The position numbers and the translations under genes are program-made. From positions 1 to 64,000 of the forward strand of contig JAEUTG010000010.1 in the NCBI GenBank assembly GCA_016788045.1: a stretch of 64,000 bases of DNA, written 5' to 3'. The stretch's first letter is position 1. Each line of letters opens with the position of its first letter. This document shows, piece after piece, positions 9,184 through 17,822 of the stretch. This stretch comes from Bacteroidales bacterium (GTDB taxonomy: Bacteria > Bacteroidota > Bacteroidia > Bacteroidales > Lentimicrobiaceae). The notes below the pieces were generated by a model. It was given only the letters and a program-made list of their open reading frames with translations, was not told the origin of the DNA and searched no databases.

Positions 9184-9213
9184 AGGATGGGAAACCATCC
9201 TTAATTTGTTTAA
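9184..9213 (+). terminator. Probable terminator after hydA of module 1
   Basis: A 7-bp stem (AGGATGG/CCATCCT) with a GAAA loop, followed by the imperfect T-rich run TAATTTGTTTA. It suggests that module 1 ends here, at least in part. Confidence 0.5.
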
Positions 9214-9320
9214 TGACGAACTGTAGCACTTTATCAAACAGCTGTTTACAAGACCTTAATTAGAATGAAAATAAATTAATTGTTATTTTATTCACAATGT
9301 GAATTTATTAACAATAAAGC

Positions 9321-9351
9321 TTGCTTAATACTTTTTAAGTCTCTAATTTTG
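9321..9351 (+). promoter_or_regulatory. Promoter of the signalling block
   Basis: TTG (9321-9323), 20 bases, TAATTTTG (9344-9351): a good Bacteroidetes promoter, 63 bases before the DRTGG gene. With the hairpin at 9184 it indicates that the signalling genes form a unit separate from module 1. Confidence 0.65.
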
Positions 9352-9414
9352 CAGCTCCATTTGAAATTGCTGTTTTGACCCCGCGCCACTTTCAGGTGCT
9401 TAAATTGTAAAAGA

Positions 9415-9759
9415 ATGAAAATCAAAGAGGTTGTTGAACTGCTGAATGCCAGGGTTGTTTCAGGGCAGAATTTACTCGAATCTGAAGTAGAGTATTGTTT
9501 TGCTTCTGATCTGATGAGCGATGTGTTAACACTCGAATCTGACAACCTGCTTCTGCTTACCGGACTGGCCAATCTTCAGACCATCAGAACATCAGAAATG
9601 TCTGATATCAATAAGATTATATTCGTCAGAAGGAAGAAAGCAACCGATGAAATGATCCGACTCGCTGCCGAGAATGAAATAATACTGATTGAGTGTGACT
9701 ACTCCATGTTCAGATCAGCGGGTATTCTCTATAACGCCGGACTCAAGCCGGTTTACTGA
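9415..9759 (+). CDS. DRTGG-domain protein (first copy)
   Basis: A 114-residue protein resembling a stand-alone DRTGG domain, a small alpha/beta domain otherwise found in phosphotransacetylases and CBS proteins and thought to bind ligands or mediate contacts. Starts MKIKEVVELLNARVVSG, a pattern shared with the second copy at 11576, so the two are paralogues. Such genes are recurrent neighbours of trimeric [FeFe]-hydrogenases. The HATPase gene follows 6 bases after the stop. No catalytic residues are evident; the role is probably regulatory. Confidence 0.75.
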   Translation: MKIKEVVELLNARVVSGQNLLESEVEYCFASDLMSDVLTLESDNLLLLTGLANLQTIRTSEMSDINKIIFVRRKKATDEMIRLAAENEIILIECDYSMFRSAGILYNAGLKPVY

Positions 9760-9765
9760 TGAGAC

Positions 9766-10185
9766 ATGATGCATTTTGAATTTCCAATTGAAGGAGGTAA
9801 TTTTCTGAAGGCAGGCTCCGCTTCAAGCCAGCTCAAAAAGATTCTGAAGCAATTGAATGTTGATCCCAGAATCATCAAGCGTGTGGTGGTTGCTGCCTAT
9901 GAAGCTGAAGTGAATGTTGTGGCCCATGCCTACAGAGGCATCATCATGATTGACATTGACACCAGCCGTATCTGCATTCAGCTGGTTGACGAGGGGCCGG
10001 GAATTCCTGACATCGGCAGGGCTATGCAGATGGGATTTTCAACCGCTTCCCCGGAAGTCAGGGAAATGGGGTTCGGAGCAGGAATGGGGTTGCCCAACAT
10101 CAAAAGCAACAGCGATGAATTATCCATTACCTCTGAAGTAGGAAAAGGAACAACCGTTAAAATAACCAACTACCTGGAACAATAA
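9766..10185 (+). CDS. HATPase-fold ATP-binding protein (RsbW-like, first copy)
   Basis: A 139-residue stand-alone GHKL ATPase domain. The N box (YEAEVNVVAHA), the G1 box (DEGPGIPD) and the G2 box (GFGAGMGLPNIKS) are clear, and the overall form is that of serine-kinase anti-sigma factors such as RsbW or SpoIIAB. No phospho-acceptor His domain is attached. In a partner-switching system such a protein phosphorylates an antagonist, but no STAS-domain antagonist or PP2C phosphatase gene is in the window. A second ATG at 9769 is an equally possible start. Confidence 0.85.
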   Translation: MMHFEFPIEGGNFLKAGSASSQLKKILKQLNVDPRIIKRVVVAAYEAEVNVVAHAYRGIIMIDIDTSRICIQLVDEGPGIPDIGRAMQMGFSTASPEVREMGFGAGMGLPNIKSNSDELSITSEVGKGTTVKITNYLEQ

Positions 10186-10197
10186 TCAGGCAAAACC

Positions 10198-11574
10198 ATG
10201 GACAACAATACATTTCATCATGCATTAAAAATCAGGGAGGATCTTTGCATCGGATGTTCCCATTGCATGAATGTATGCCCTACAGAAGCCATCCGGGTAA
10301 AAAACGGTAAATCGGTGCTCATTGCCGAGAAATGTATTGATTGTGGTGAATGCTTCCGGGTATGTCCGGTTAGTGCCATCATTATTGACCACGATGATTT
10401 TAACCGGATATTTGACTACAAATACAGGGTTGCCCTCATTCCTTCTGTTTTCACCGGACAGTTTCCCGACGAAATATCAGAAAAACAGATTCACAGTGTA
10501 ATGATGGAACTCGGGTTTACCCATATCTATGAAGTTGAAAACGGGGTTGAGATTCTGGTTGATGCCATCAATAAATACGCAGAACAGAATCCGGTCCAGC
10601 GACCTCTGATCTCATCATTCTGCCCGGCCGTGATCCGGCTTATACAGGTGAAGTTCCCTTCGCTGGTCGATAACATCATCAGGGTAAAACCTCCCCTTGA
10701 TATATCGGCAGGGTTTATCATCAGGGAGTTCGCCGGTTCCGGAATACCGGCTGAAGAAGTCGGCATCTTTTATGTTACACCCTGTGCGGCAAAGATTGCA
10801 GCCATCAAAGACCCTGTCGGAGAGTCCTCCTCTTCAATCTCGGGAGTGATTAACATGGATTTTCTTTTCAGCAAGGTTTTACGCCAGGTAAAGCAAAAGA
10901 AGTCCGACACCTGCGCCATCCCTACATCAGGTGAACTGACTGCCAGGGCCACCTGCTGGTCCCTCACCAACGGGGAAGCCAGCCAACTCAGCGGCCGTTG
11001 CCTTGCCATTGATGAAATTCACAATGTGATCGAGTTTCTCGAGAAGATTGAAAATGAAGAACTCAACGACATTGATTACCTTGAACTCAGGGCCTGCGAT
11101 GAGAGTTGTGCCGGAGGTGTACTCACAACCAGCAACCGCTTTCTGACGGCTGACAGGCTGAGAAACCGAGCAACCAACAGGGATAAAGCTCCTGTTCAAA
11201 AGCATCCGGAAGGGTTCAGGGATATCAGCAGTGAAAAGCAGTTTCTCGAAGACAATATATCCATCGACCCCATTAAACCTCGCTCCATTCTGATGCTGGA
11301 TGAAAACATGGCAGAAGCCATGAAGAAAATGGACAGGGTTAACCGCATAATGATGCTTTTACCAATGGTTGACTGCGGCATATGCGGCGCACCGAGTTGC
11401 CAGGCCCTTGCACAGGATATCGTACAGAACAACGCAAAAATCCATCAATGCATCTTTATCCAGAAAATCCTGGAACAAAAGGGCGAAATGAGCCTTGAAG
11501 AAGGTGTCAGCGTTATGCAGGATATATGGGGCTTCAGTAAAACAAACAAATACAGAGACTTAAAGGGCATCTGA
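10198..11574 (+). CDS. Sensory [FeFe]-hydrogenase-like iron-sulfur protein
   Basis: A 458-residue cytoplasmic protein: two N-terminal [4Fe-4S] ferredoxin motifs (C17-C27, C46-C56), a shortened hydrogenase large-subunit C domain, and a C-terminal Fe-S domain (C393, C396, C401, C418). The four cysteines expected to hold the H-cluster are kept: C142 (SSFCPA), C196 (TPCAAK), C300 and C304 (ACDESCAGG). The residue before C142, a proton-relay Cys in catalytic enzymes, is Phe, so fast H2 turnover is unlikely and a sensing role is more plausible. Unlike many sensory hydrogenases it has no PAS domain. Followed one base later by the second DRTGG gene. Confidence 0.85.
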   Translation: MDNNTFHHALKIREDLCIGCSHCMNVCPTEAIRVKNGKSVLIAEKCIDCGECFRVCPVSAIIIDHDDFNRIFDYKYRVALIPSVFTGQFPDEISEKQIHSVMMELGFTHIYEVENGVEILVDAINKYAEQNPVQRPLISSFCPAVIRLIQVKFPSLVDNIIRVKPPLDISAGFIIREFAGSGIPAEEVGIFYVTPCAAKIAAIKDPVGESSSSISGVINMDFLFSKVLRQVKQKKSDTCAIPTSGELTARATCWSLTNGEASQLSGRCLAIDEIHNVIEFLEKIENEELNDIDYLELRACDESCAGGVLTTSNRFLTADRLRNRATNRDKAPVQKHPEGFRDISSEKQFLEDNISIDPIKPRSILMLDENMAEAMKKMDRVNRIMMLLPMVDCGICGAPSCQALAQDIVQNNAKIHQCIFIQKILEQKGEMSLEEGVSVMQDIWGFSKTNKYRDLKGI

Positions 11575-11575
11575 T

Positions 11576-11914
11576 ATGAAAGTAGAAGAAATTGCTGCAA
11601 AACTGAACCTGAAAATACTGAGTGGCTCTAACGGCCTTCAAAATGAGGTAAGCGGAGGATATACCTCCGACCTGCTGAGCGATGTAATGGGTCATGCCGG
11701 TGCCGGTGCTGTCTGGATCACCCTGCAGACACACAAAAACGTAATGGCTGTGTCTTCGCTGAAAGACCTGGCTGCAGTAATCCTGGTGAAAGGATTTGAA
11801 CCCGAACCTGACATGGCAGCACAAAGTAACGAAGAGGCCATTCCTGTTTTAGGCACAACAGAAGAAGCATTTACCATTTCAGGGAAATTGTTTAACTTGC
11901 TTGAGTTGAAATAA
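11576..11914 (+). CDS. DRTGG-domain protein (second copy)
   Basis: A 112-residue paralogue of the protein at 9415 (shared start MK(I/V)xE(V/I)...LN and the SDL(M/L)SDV core). It lies one base behind the sensory hydrogenase-like gene and 11 bases before the PHP gene, so all are translated from one message. Having two copies in one block suggests that each works with a different partner, for example one per HATPase protein. The exact function is unknown. Confidence 0.75.
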   Translation: MKVEEIAAKLNLKILSGSNGLQNEVSGGYTSDLLSDVMGHAGAGAVWITLQTHKNVMAVSSLKDLAAVILVKGFEPEPDMAAQSNEEAIPVLGTTEEAFTISGKLFNLLELK

Positions 11915-11925
11915 ATGAAAGATTG

Positions 11926-12666
11926 ATGAAGGTTTTCAATGCTGACCTGCATATTCATACTGTTCTTTCACCATGCGGAAGCCTGGAAATGAGTCCGGGT
12001 AACATCGTGAGGGAAGCAATAAGAAGAAAACTCGACATCATCGGAATTACCGACCACAATTCGACACGACAATGCAGAATTGTGAAAGAAATGGCAGAGG
12101 CTGCAGGCATTCAGTGTATTTGCGGCGCCGAAGTCACCACCAAAGAAGAAGTGCATTGTCTGGCGTTCTTTGAAGATTTTGACAAGCTGGAAACATTTCA
12201 GCAATTTCTGGATCAATATTTACCTGACATCAGGAACAACCAGGAATTATTCGGATACCAGGTCGTTGTTAACGAAAAGGAGGAGATCCTTTACGAAGAA
12301 AACCGCCTGCTGATTTCTGCGATCAACAGGAATCTCAATCAGGTAGAAGCGGAAGTTCACCTTCTGGGCGGGTTGTTTATCCCAGCCCATGTTGACAAAC
12401 CAAAGTTCAGCCTCATCAGTCAGCTGGGATTTATCCCTCCTGACCTGAACTTTGATGCAATTGAGTTATCCGGACGCACCGAACAGCAGGCATTTCTCAG
12501 TAAGGTTCCTTACCTGAAGAATGCAACAGTCCTGAAAAACTCAGATGCACACCAGCCGGATGACATCGGAAAATTTTTCAACAGGATTGTGATGGCTGAC
12601 ACCAGTTTTTACGAACTTACACTTGCCCTAAGGCAGGCTGAAGGCAGAAAAATCGTCGGTTCATGA
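11926..12666 (+). CDS. PHP-domain metal-dependent phosphoesterase
   Basis: A 246-residue protein of the polymerase-and-histidinol-phosphatase fold. Metal-binding motifs in order: DLHIHT near the N-terminus, GITDHN, the E in GAEVTT, PAHVDKP, and NSDAHQ near the C-terminus. Such proteins hydrolyse phosphate esters or nucleotides such as 3',5'-bisphosphates; here the substrate may be a phosphorylated regulator or a signal nucleotide. The ATG at 11926 is used (a TTG precedes it directly). The stop overlaps the next gene by four bases (ATGA), indicating translational coupling. Confidence 0.85.
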   Translation: MKVFNADLHIHTVLSPCGSLEMSPGNIVREAIRRKLDIIGITDHNSTRQCRIVKEMAEAAGIQCICGAEVTTKEEVHCLAFFEDFDKLETFQQFLDQYLPDIRNNQELFGYQVVVNEKEEILYEENRLLISAINRNLNQVEAEVHLLGGLFIPAHVDKPKFSLISQLGFIPPDLNFDAIELSGRTEQQAFLSKVPYLKNATVLKNSDAHQPDDIGKFFNRIVMADTSFYELTLALRQAEGRKIVGS

Positions 12667-13211
12667 AAGAGTTGTCATTGCATATCCTTGATATCGTTCA
12701 GAATTCGCTTGAAGCGGGTGCGGGAAATATCGGAATTCTCATTGCAGAGAAACAGAATGACGATCAACTGATCATCGAAATAACGGATAACGGAAAAGGG
12801 ATGACGCAGGAATATGCTGACAGGGTAACCGACCCATATGTCACCGGCCGGAAAACCAGAAAGGTTGGTCTGGGACTGCCATTGTTCAGGCAAAATGCTG
12901 AAAAATCAGGCGGTTCATTCACGCTGAGCAGCGCCGTTGGAAAAGGAACCTGTGTAATGGCCGTTTTCGGGTTCAGTCACCTCGACCGGCCACCGCTTGG
13001 GGATATGGCCGGTACCTTCGTACTGATGGCGGCAGCCAACCCCAAGGTAAGGTTCAGTTACCACCATGTAACAGATTCGGGGGAGTACCGGCTTGACACG
13101 GCTGAAGTGAACGAAATGCTTGACGGAATGCCGATCAGTGAACCGGAAGTGATCCGGTTTCTCAAATCGCTTATCAGGGAGAATCTTCTGGAGATAAAAT
13201 CAGAAGCATGA
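12663..13211 (+). CDS. HATPase-fold ATP-binding protein (second copy)
   Basis: A 182-residue GHKL ATPase: N box DIVQNSLEAG (10-19), G1 box DNGKGM, G2 box GLGLPLFRQ. The fold matches histidine-kinase ATPase domains but no dimerisation/His-phosphorylation domain is attached. About 70 C-terminal residues (from FSHLDRPPLGD) are an extension of unknown role shared by hydrogenase-linked homologues, as far as I recall. Coupled by a 4-base overlap to the PHP gene; module 2 begins 50 bases after its stop. Confidence 0.85.
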   Translation: MKELSLHILDIVQNSLEAGAGNIGILIAEKQNDDQLIIEITDNGKGMTQEYADRVTDPYVTGRKTRKVGLGLPLFRQNAEKSGGSFTLSSAVGKGTCVMAVFGFSHLDRPPLGDMAGTFVLMAAANPKVRFSYHHVTDSGEYRLDTAEVNEMLDGMPISEPEVIRFLKSLIRENLLEIKSEA

Positions 13212-13261
13212 TCCGCTAAAATACAGGTTATCAACAATGAACAACAGTAAAATTCAGAAAC

Positions 13262-13660
13262 ATGGGAGAAGTTAAATCATTGGCCGATCTTCGGAAAATC
13301 AAGGAAGATCTGCGGGCAAAGATGAGTTTGAGGGAAAACAGCAACAACCCCGAGAGTCTTGTCCAGATTAAAGTTGCGATGGCGACCTGCGGCATTGCAT
13401 CAGGAGCCAAGCAGGTAATGGATTTTTTTATCGAAGAGCTTGAAAAGCGGAACATTCAGGCTGTTGTAACTCAAACCGGCTGTATGGGATACTGCTTTGC
13501 AGAACCTACAGTTGAAGTAACACTACCGGGTAAAGATCCGGTTGTTTATGGCTATGTGGATGCTGCCAAGGCCGACAATATTATTGAGAAATACATTAAA
13601 AACGGTGAACTGGTTGACGGAATTATTCCTGTGAACTATGAAACCATTGAAAAGAACTAA
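13262..13660 (+). CDS. hndB: [2Fe-2S] thioredoxin-like hydrogenase subunit (HndB-like, module 2)
   Basis: A 132-residue protein with a helical N-terminus (about 35 residues) and a thioredoxin-like [2Fe-2S] domain with the cysteines ATCGIASGA and GCMGYC. It corresponds in size and place to HndB of the tetrameric NADP/ferredoxin hydrogenase HndABCD of Desulfovibrio. It would act as an extra small electron-transfer subunit. The next gene starts 12 bases downstream behind a good Shine-Dalgarno site (GGAGG at 13661-13665). Confidence 0.85.
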   Translation: MGEVKSLADLRKIKEDLRAKMSLRENSNNPESLVQIKVAMATCGIASGAKQVMDFFIEELEKRNIQAVVTQTGCMGYCFAEPTVEVTLPGKDPVVYGYVDAAKADNIIEKYIKNGELVDGIIPVNYETIEKN

Positions 13661-13672
13661 GGAGGATTCAGC

Positions 13673-15466
13673 ATGGCAAAATTTAAAATGCATGTGTTGG
13701 TATGCGGTGGTACTGGATGCCACGCATCAGAAAGCGAAGCCCTTCTGGAAAACCTGAAGACGATTATAACAGATAAAGGCCTTGACAATGAGGTGCAGGT
13801 GATAGCAACCGGATGTTTTGGTTTCTGTGAAAAGGGCCCCATTGTAAAGATTATGCCCGACAATACCTTCTACACCCAGGTTACTCCGGCCGATGCCCGC
13901 GAAATCATTGAAGAACATCTGGTAAAAGGGCGTAAGGTAAACCGCCTGCTGTATGTTGACCCCGAAAACAAGGAGCAGATCGCCGATTCCAAACATATGG
14001 GTTTTTACAAGAAGCAGCTGAGAATTGCTTTGCGCAACTGCGGCTTTATTGACCCGGAAAACATCGATGAGTACATTGCCCGTGACGGTTACGAAGCACT
14101 GGCGAAATGCCTCACCGAGATGACCCCGCAACAGGTAACCGAGATCATGAAGAAATCGGGTTTGCGCGGACGCGGTGGTGGAGGATTTCCAACCGGTTTG
14201 AAGTGGGAAATCACCAGCAAATCAGTTTCCGATATTAAATATGTAGTTTGTAATGCTGACGAAGGAGACCCGGGCGCATTTATGGACCGTTCGATTCTTG
14301 AGGGCGACCCGCATTCGGTGATCGAAGCCATGGCCATCTGTGGATATTGTATCGGGGCTTCAAACGGGTTGGTCTATATCAGGGCTGAATACCCGCTTGC
14401 CATCGACCGCCTGAAGACCGCCATTGCCCAGGCACGCAATTATGGTTTGCTGGGCAATGATATCATGGGCACAGGTTTCAGTTTCGACATCGAGCTCAGG
14501 TATGGTGCCGGTGCCTTTGTTTGCGGTGAAGAAACTGCCCTTATCCACTCCATGGAAGGTTTGAGGGGAGAACCCACGGTTAAGCCACCTTTCCCTTCTG
14601 TATCAGGATATTATGGCAAACCTACCAACGTTAACAATGTGGAGACCTTTGCCAATGTGCCGGTAATCATCAACAAAGGTGCTGACTGGTTTGCCAGCAT
14701 CGGTACCGAAAAGTCAAAAGGTACCAAGGTTTTTGCACTTGCCGGGAAGATCAACAATGTAGGGCTGATTGAAGTTCCGATGGGAACCACCCTGCGCGAG
14801 GTGATCTACGAAATCGGTGGCGGAATCAAAGACGGCAAGAAATTCAAGGCCGTTCAGACCGGTGGACCTTCGGGCGGCTGTCTGACCGAAAAGCATCTCG
14901 ATTCACCGATCGATTACGACAACCTGATTGCAGCCGGTTCGATGATGGGATCGGGCGGAATGATTGTGATGGATGAGGATGACTGTATGGTCTCTATCGC
15001 CAAATTCTATCTCGATTTTACCGTTGAGGAATCATGCGGTAAATGCGCACCCTGCCGTATCGGAAACAAGCGCCTGTATGAGATTCTTGATAAACTCACC
15101 CAGGGGAACGGTACGCGTGAAGACATCGACAGCCTGAGAAATCTTGGTAACGTAATCAAAGATACCGCACTCTGTGGCCTGGGTCAGACTTCACCCAATC
15201 CGGTTTTATCGACCATTGAAAATTTCTGGGATGAATACATTGAACATGTAACTGAGAAGAAATGCCGTTCAGGGCAATGTAAATCACTGCTGCAGTATGT
15301 TATCGACGCGGAAAACTGCGTCGGTTGTACAGCTTGTGCGCGCAACTGCCCTGTAAACGCCATCTCTGGTGAACGCAAAGGCATACATGTGATCGATCAG
15401 GCAACATGTATCAAGTGCGGTGCCTGCCTTGAAAAATGCAAGTTCAATGCAGTTTTGATCAAATAA
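13673..15466 (+). CDS. hndC: NADH-binding flavoprotein subunit, full-length (HydB/HndC-like, module 2)
   Basis: A 597-residue NuoF-like subunit with three parts: an N-terminal thioredoxin-like [2Fe-2S] domain (C11, C16, C48, C52), the FMN/NADH core (RGRGGGGFPTG loop; ESCGKCAPC [4Fe-4S] motif), and a C-terminal ferredoxin domain with two [4Fe-4S] clusters (C549-C559 and C579-C589). This is the architecture of HydB/HndC in electron-bifurcating hydrogenases, which couple NADH and reduced ferredoxin to H2. It contrasts with the 388-residue hydB of module 1. GGAGG lies seven bases before the ATG. hndD follows 18 bases later. Confidence 0.95.
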   Translation: MAKFKMHVLVCGGTGCHASESEALLENLKTIITDKGLDNEVQVIATGCFGFCEKGPIVKIMPDNTFYTQVTPADAREIIEEHLVKGRKVNRLLYVDPENKEQIADSKHMGFYKKQLRIALRNCGFIDPENIDEYIARDGYEALAKCLTEMTPQQVTEIMKKSGLRGRGGGGFPTGLKWEITSKSVSDIKYVVCNADEGDPGAFMDRSILEGDPHSVIEAMAICGYCIGASNGLVYIRAEYPLAIDRLKTAIAQARNYGLLGNDIMGTGFSFDIELRYGAGAFVCGEETALIHSMEGLRGEPTVKPPFPSVSGYYGKPTNVNNVETFANVPVIINKGADWFASIGTEKSKGTKVFALAGKINNVGLIEVPMGTTLREVIYEIGGGIKDGKKFKAVQTGGPSGGCLTEKHLDSPIDYDNLIAAGSMMGSGGMIVMDEDDCMVSIAKFYLDFTVEESCGKCAPCRIGNKRLYEILDKLTQGNGTREDIDSLRNLGNVIKDTALCGLGQTSPNPVLSTIENFWDEYIEHVTEKKCRSGQCKSLLQYVIDAENCVGCTACARNCPVNAISGERKGIHVIDQATCIKCGACLEKCKFNAVLIK

Positions 15467-15484
15467 CTTAACCGGGAAACGAAA

Positions 15485-17254
15485 ATGGAAACAATAAAAC
15501 TAACAATAGACAACAAGGTTGTTGAAGTTGCCAAAGGCACCACCGTTCTGAAAGCGGCCAAAGAAGCCGGCATTCATATTCCTACCCTATGTTACCTTCA
15601 TTTACATGACCTGAATATAGAGAACAAGCCAGCCGGTTGCCGGATCTGTGTGGTAGAAATCGAAGGCCGCAGAAATCTCGCTCCGTCCTGTGTAACTGAG
15701 TGCCTCGAAGGCATGGTTGTCAGCACCCACAACATCAGGGTACTCAATGCCAGAAAAACGGTTCTCGAACTTATTCTCTCGGATCATCCGACCGACTGCC
15801 TGATATGCGCCAAGAACGGCAATTGTGAATTGCAGACCATGGCACAGGAGTTCGGCATTCGTAAAATTCATTATGAAGGTGAGCAGTCAACCTACAGGGA
15901 AGACACCTCTCCAGCCATTATCCGTGACATTGACAAGTGCATCATGTGCCGCCGTTGTGAGATGATGTGCAATGAGGTTCAGACAGTTGGGGTTCTTTCT
16001 GCTGTGAACCGCGGGTTTATGTCGGTGGTAGCCCCGGCTTTCGAAAGAAATCTGGATCACAGCGAATGTACCTATTGCGGTCAGTGCGTGGCTGTTTGTC
16101 CGACCGGAGCTTTAACAGAGGTTGATCACACCAACAATATTATCAGGGCGTTGGCCGATCCAACCAAGACCGTGATCGTTCAGACTGCTCCGGCGGTTAG
16201 GGCAGCACTGGGTGAAGAATTCGGAATGGAACCCGGAAACCTTGTTACAGGCAAAATGGCAGCTGCCCTGCGCAGACTGGGTTTCAACTATGTTTTTGAT
16301 ACCGATTTTGCCGCCGACCTTACCATCATGGAAGAAGGTACTGAACTGCTCGATCGTCTCGGAAGATACCTAGGTGGTGATACCACTGTTCCGCTTCCGA
16401 TGCTTACTTCCTGCTGCCCGGGATGGGTCAGCTTCTTTGAGCATCAGTTCCCTGAAATGCGCGACATCCCTTCAACAGCAAGAAGCCCTCAGCAGATGTT
16501 CGGAGCCATTGCAAAAACCTATTTTGCTGACAAAATCGGTGTAAAACGTGAAGACCTTGTAGTGGTTTCAATTATGCCATGTCTGGCGAAGAAATACGAA
16601 TGTCAGCGCGATGAGTTTTCGACCAATGGAAACCCTGATGTTGATTTCTCGATCTCAACCCGTGAGCTTGCCCACCTGATCAAGCAATCAAACATTGACT
16701 TCGACTCACTTCCCGACGAAGATTTTGACAATCCGCTCGGTGAATCGACGGGTGCCGCAGTAATCTTCGGAACCACCGGTGGGGTAATTGAAGCTGCCTG
16801 CCGAACCGCTTATGAAGTGCATACCGGCAAAAAGCTCGAGAAAATTGATTTCATGGAACTCAGGGGAATGGAATACATCCGCGAAGCTACCATCGATTTC
16901 AATGGCTTGCCGATTAAGATTGGTATTGCACATGGACTTGGAAACGCCCGTAAACTGCTTCAGGATATCAAAGATGGCAAATCAGAATTTCATGCCATTG
17001 AAATTATGGCCTGTCCGGGTGGTTGTATCGGTGGTGGCGGACAGCCGCTGCATCATGGTGATTCATCGATCATCAAAGCCCGTCAGAAAGCCATTTACCG
17101 TGAAGATGCCGGCAAAACCATCCGTAAATCGCACGAAAATCCCTTCATTGTAAAATTATATGAAGAGTTTCTAGGGAAACCTTTGAGTGAAAAGTCTCAT
17201 CACCTGCTGCATACGCATTACTTTGACAAAAGTAAAGACGTAACTGTTGAATAA
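15485..17254 (+). CDS. hndD: [FeFe]-hydrogenase catalytic subunit (HydA/HndD-like, module 2)
   Basis: A 589-residue M3-type catalytic subunit: [2Fe-2S] domain (C36, C52, C55, C69), His-ligated [4Fe-4S] (H101, C105, C108, C114), two [4Fe-4S] clusters (C152-C162, C195-C205) and the H-cluster domain with L1 TSCCPGW (308-314), L2 MPCLAKK and L3 ACPGGCIGGGG. All catalytic ligands and the proton-relay Cys310 are present, so it should be active once matured by HydEFG, which are not in this window. It lacks the extra C-terminal [2Fe-2S] domain of Thermotoga HydA. Clearly paralogous to hydA of module 1. Confidence 0.95.
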   Translation: METIKLTIDNKVVEVAKGTTVLKAAKEAGIHIPTLCYLHLHDLNIENKPAGCRICVVEIEGRRNLAPSCVTECLEGMVVSTHNIRVLNARKTVLELILSDHPTDCLICAKNGNCELQTMAQEFGIRKIHYEGEQSTYREDTSPAIIRDIDKCIMCRRCEMMCNEVQTVGVLSAVNRGFMSVVAPAFERNLDHSECTYCGQCVAVCPTGALTEVDHTNNIIRALADPTKTVIVQTAPAVRAALGEEFGMEPGNLVTGKMAAALRRLGFNYVFDTDFAADLTIMEEGTELLDRLGRYLGGDTTVPLPMLTSCCPGWVSFFEHQFPEMRDIPSTARSPQQMFGAIAKTYFADKIGVKREDLVVVSIMPCLAKKYECQRDEFSTNGNPDVDFSISTRELAHLIKQSNIDFDSLPDEDFDNPLGESTGAAVIFGTTGGVIEAACRTAYEVHTGKKLEKIDFMELRGMEYIREATIDFNGLPIKIGIAHGLGNARKLLQDIKDGKSEFHAIEIMACPGGCIGGGGQPLHHGDSSIIKARQKAIYREDAGKTIRKSHENPFIVKLYEEFLGKPLSEKSHHLLHTHYFDKSKDVTVE

Positions 17255-17322
17255 TTTCGGATAAGGTTAACATTTACCTATTTGTTAACTGAATCATTTT
17301 AAAACCAAAAGAATTCAAGATC

Positions 17323-17802
17323 ATGGCAATTATAAAATTATCTGAAAGCAAACTGAATGAGCTTCGTGACGTTTGCAAATCGTTCAACAACGATAAAGGT
17401 GAGCTGATCAATGTGCTGCACAAGGCTCAGGGAATTTTCGGATACCTTCCGGCTGAAGTTCAGGAAGTTATTGCAAAAGAACTCAGCATCTCAGTAGCAC
17501 ATGTATACGGGGTGGTAACCTTTTACTCCTTTTTCACCATGCTTCCCAAAGGTGAGCATCCGGTATCCATCTGTCTCGGTACGGCTTGTTACGTGCGTGG
17601 GGCAGAAAAGGTAATTGATGAATTCAAACGCATTCTGAACATTGGTGTTGGAGAAACAACACCGGACGGAAAGTTCTCACTGGCCTGTCTCCGCTGTGTG
17701 GGTGCCTGCGGGCTGGCCCCGGTGGTGCTGGTTGGCGAGAAGGTTTACGGCCGGGTAGCTCCCGATGGTGTCAAAGACATCGTGGCTGAATACGCAAAAT
17801 AG
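17323..17802 (+). CDS. hndA: NuoE-like subunit (HydC/HndA-like, module 2)
   Basis: A 159-residue [2Fe-2S] thioredoxin-fold subunit with ligands C84, C89, C125 and C129. It completes the four-subunit Hnd-type set in module 2 (order B, C, D, A), with an unusual last position for this subunit. The gap to the catalytic gene is 68 bases. A strong terminator follows its stop, which ends the supercluster. Confidence 0.93.
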   Translation: MAIIKLSESKLNELRDVCKSFNNDKGELINVLHKAQGIFGYLPAEVQEVIAKELSISVAHVYGVVTFYSFFTMLPKGEHPVSICLGTACYVRGAEKVIDEFKRILNIGVGETTPDGKFSLACLRCVGACGLAPVVLVGEKVYGRVAPDGVKDIVAEYAK

Positions 17803-17822
17803 TTGTTTTCATGTTTGATAAC

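Noticed and set aside
13262..17802. Complex I (Nuo) remnant
   Set aside because: NuoE- and NuoF-like subunits stand together with H-cluster proteins, and no membrane Nuo subunits are present, so this is a soluble hydrogenase.
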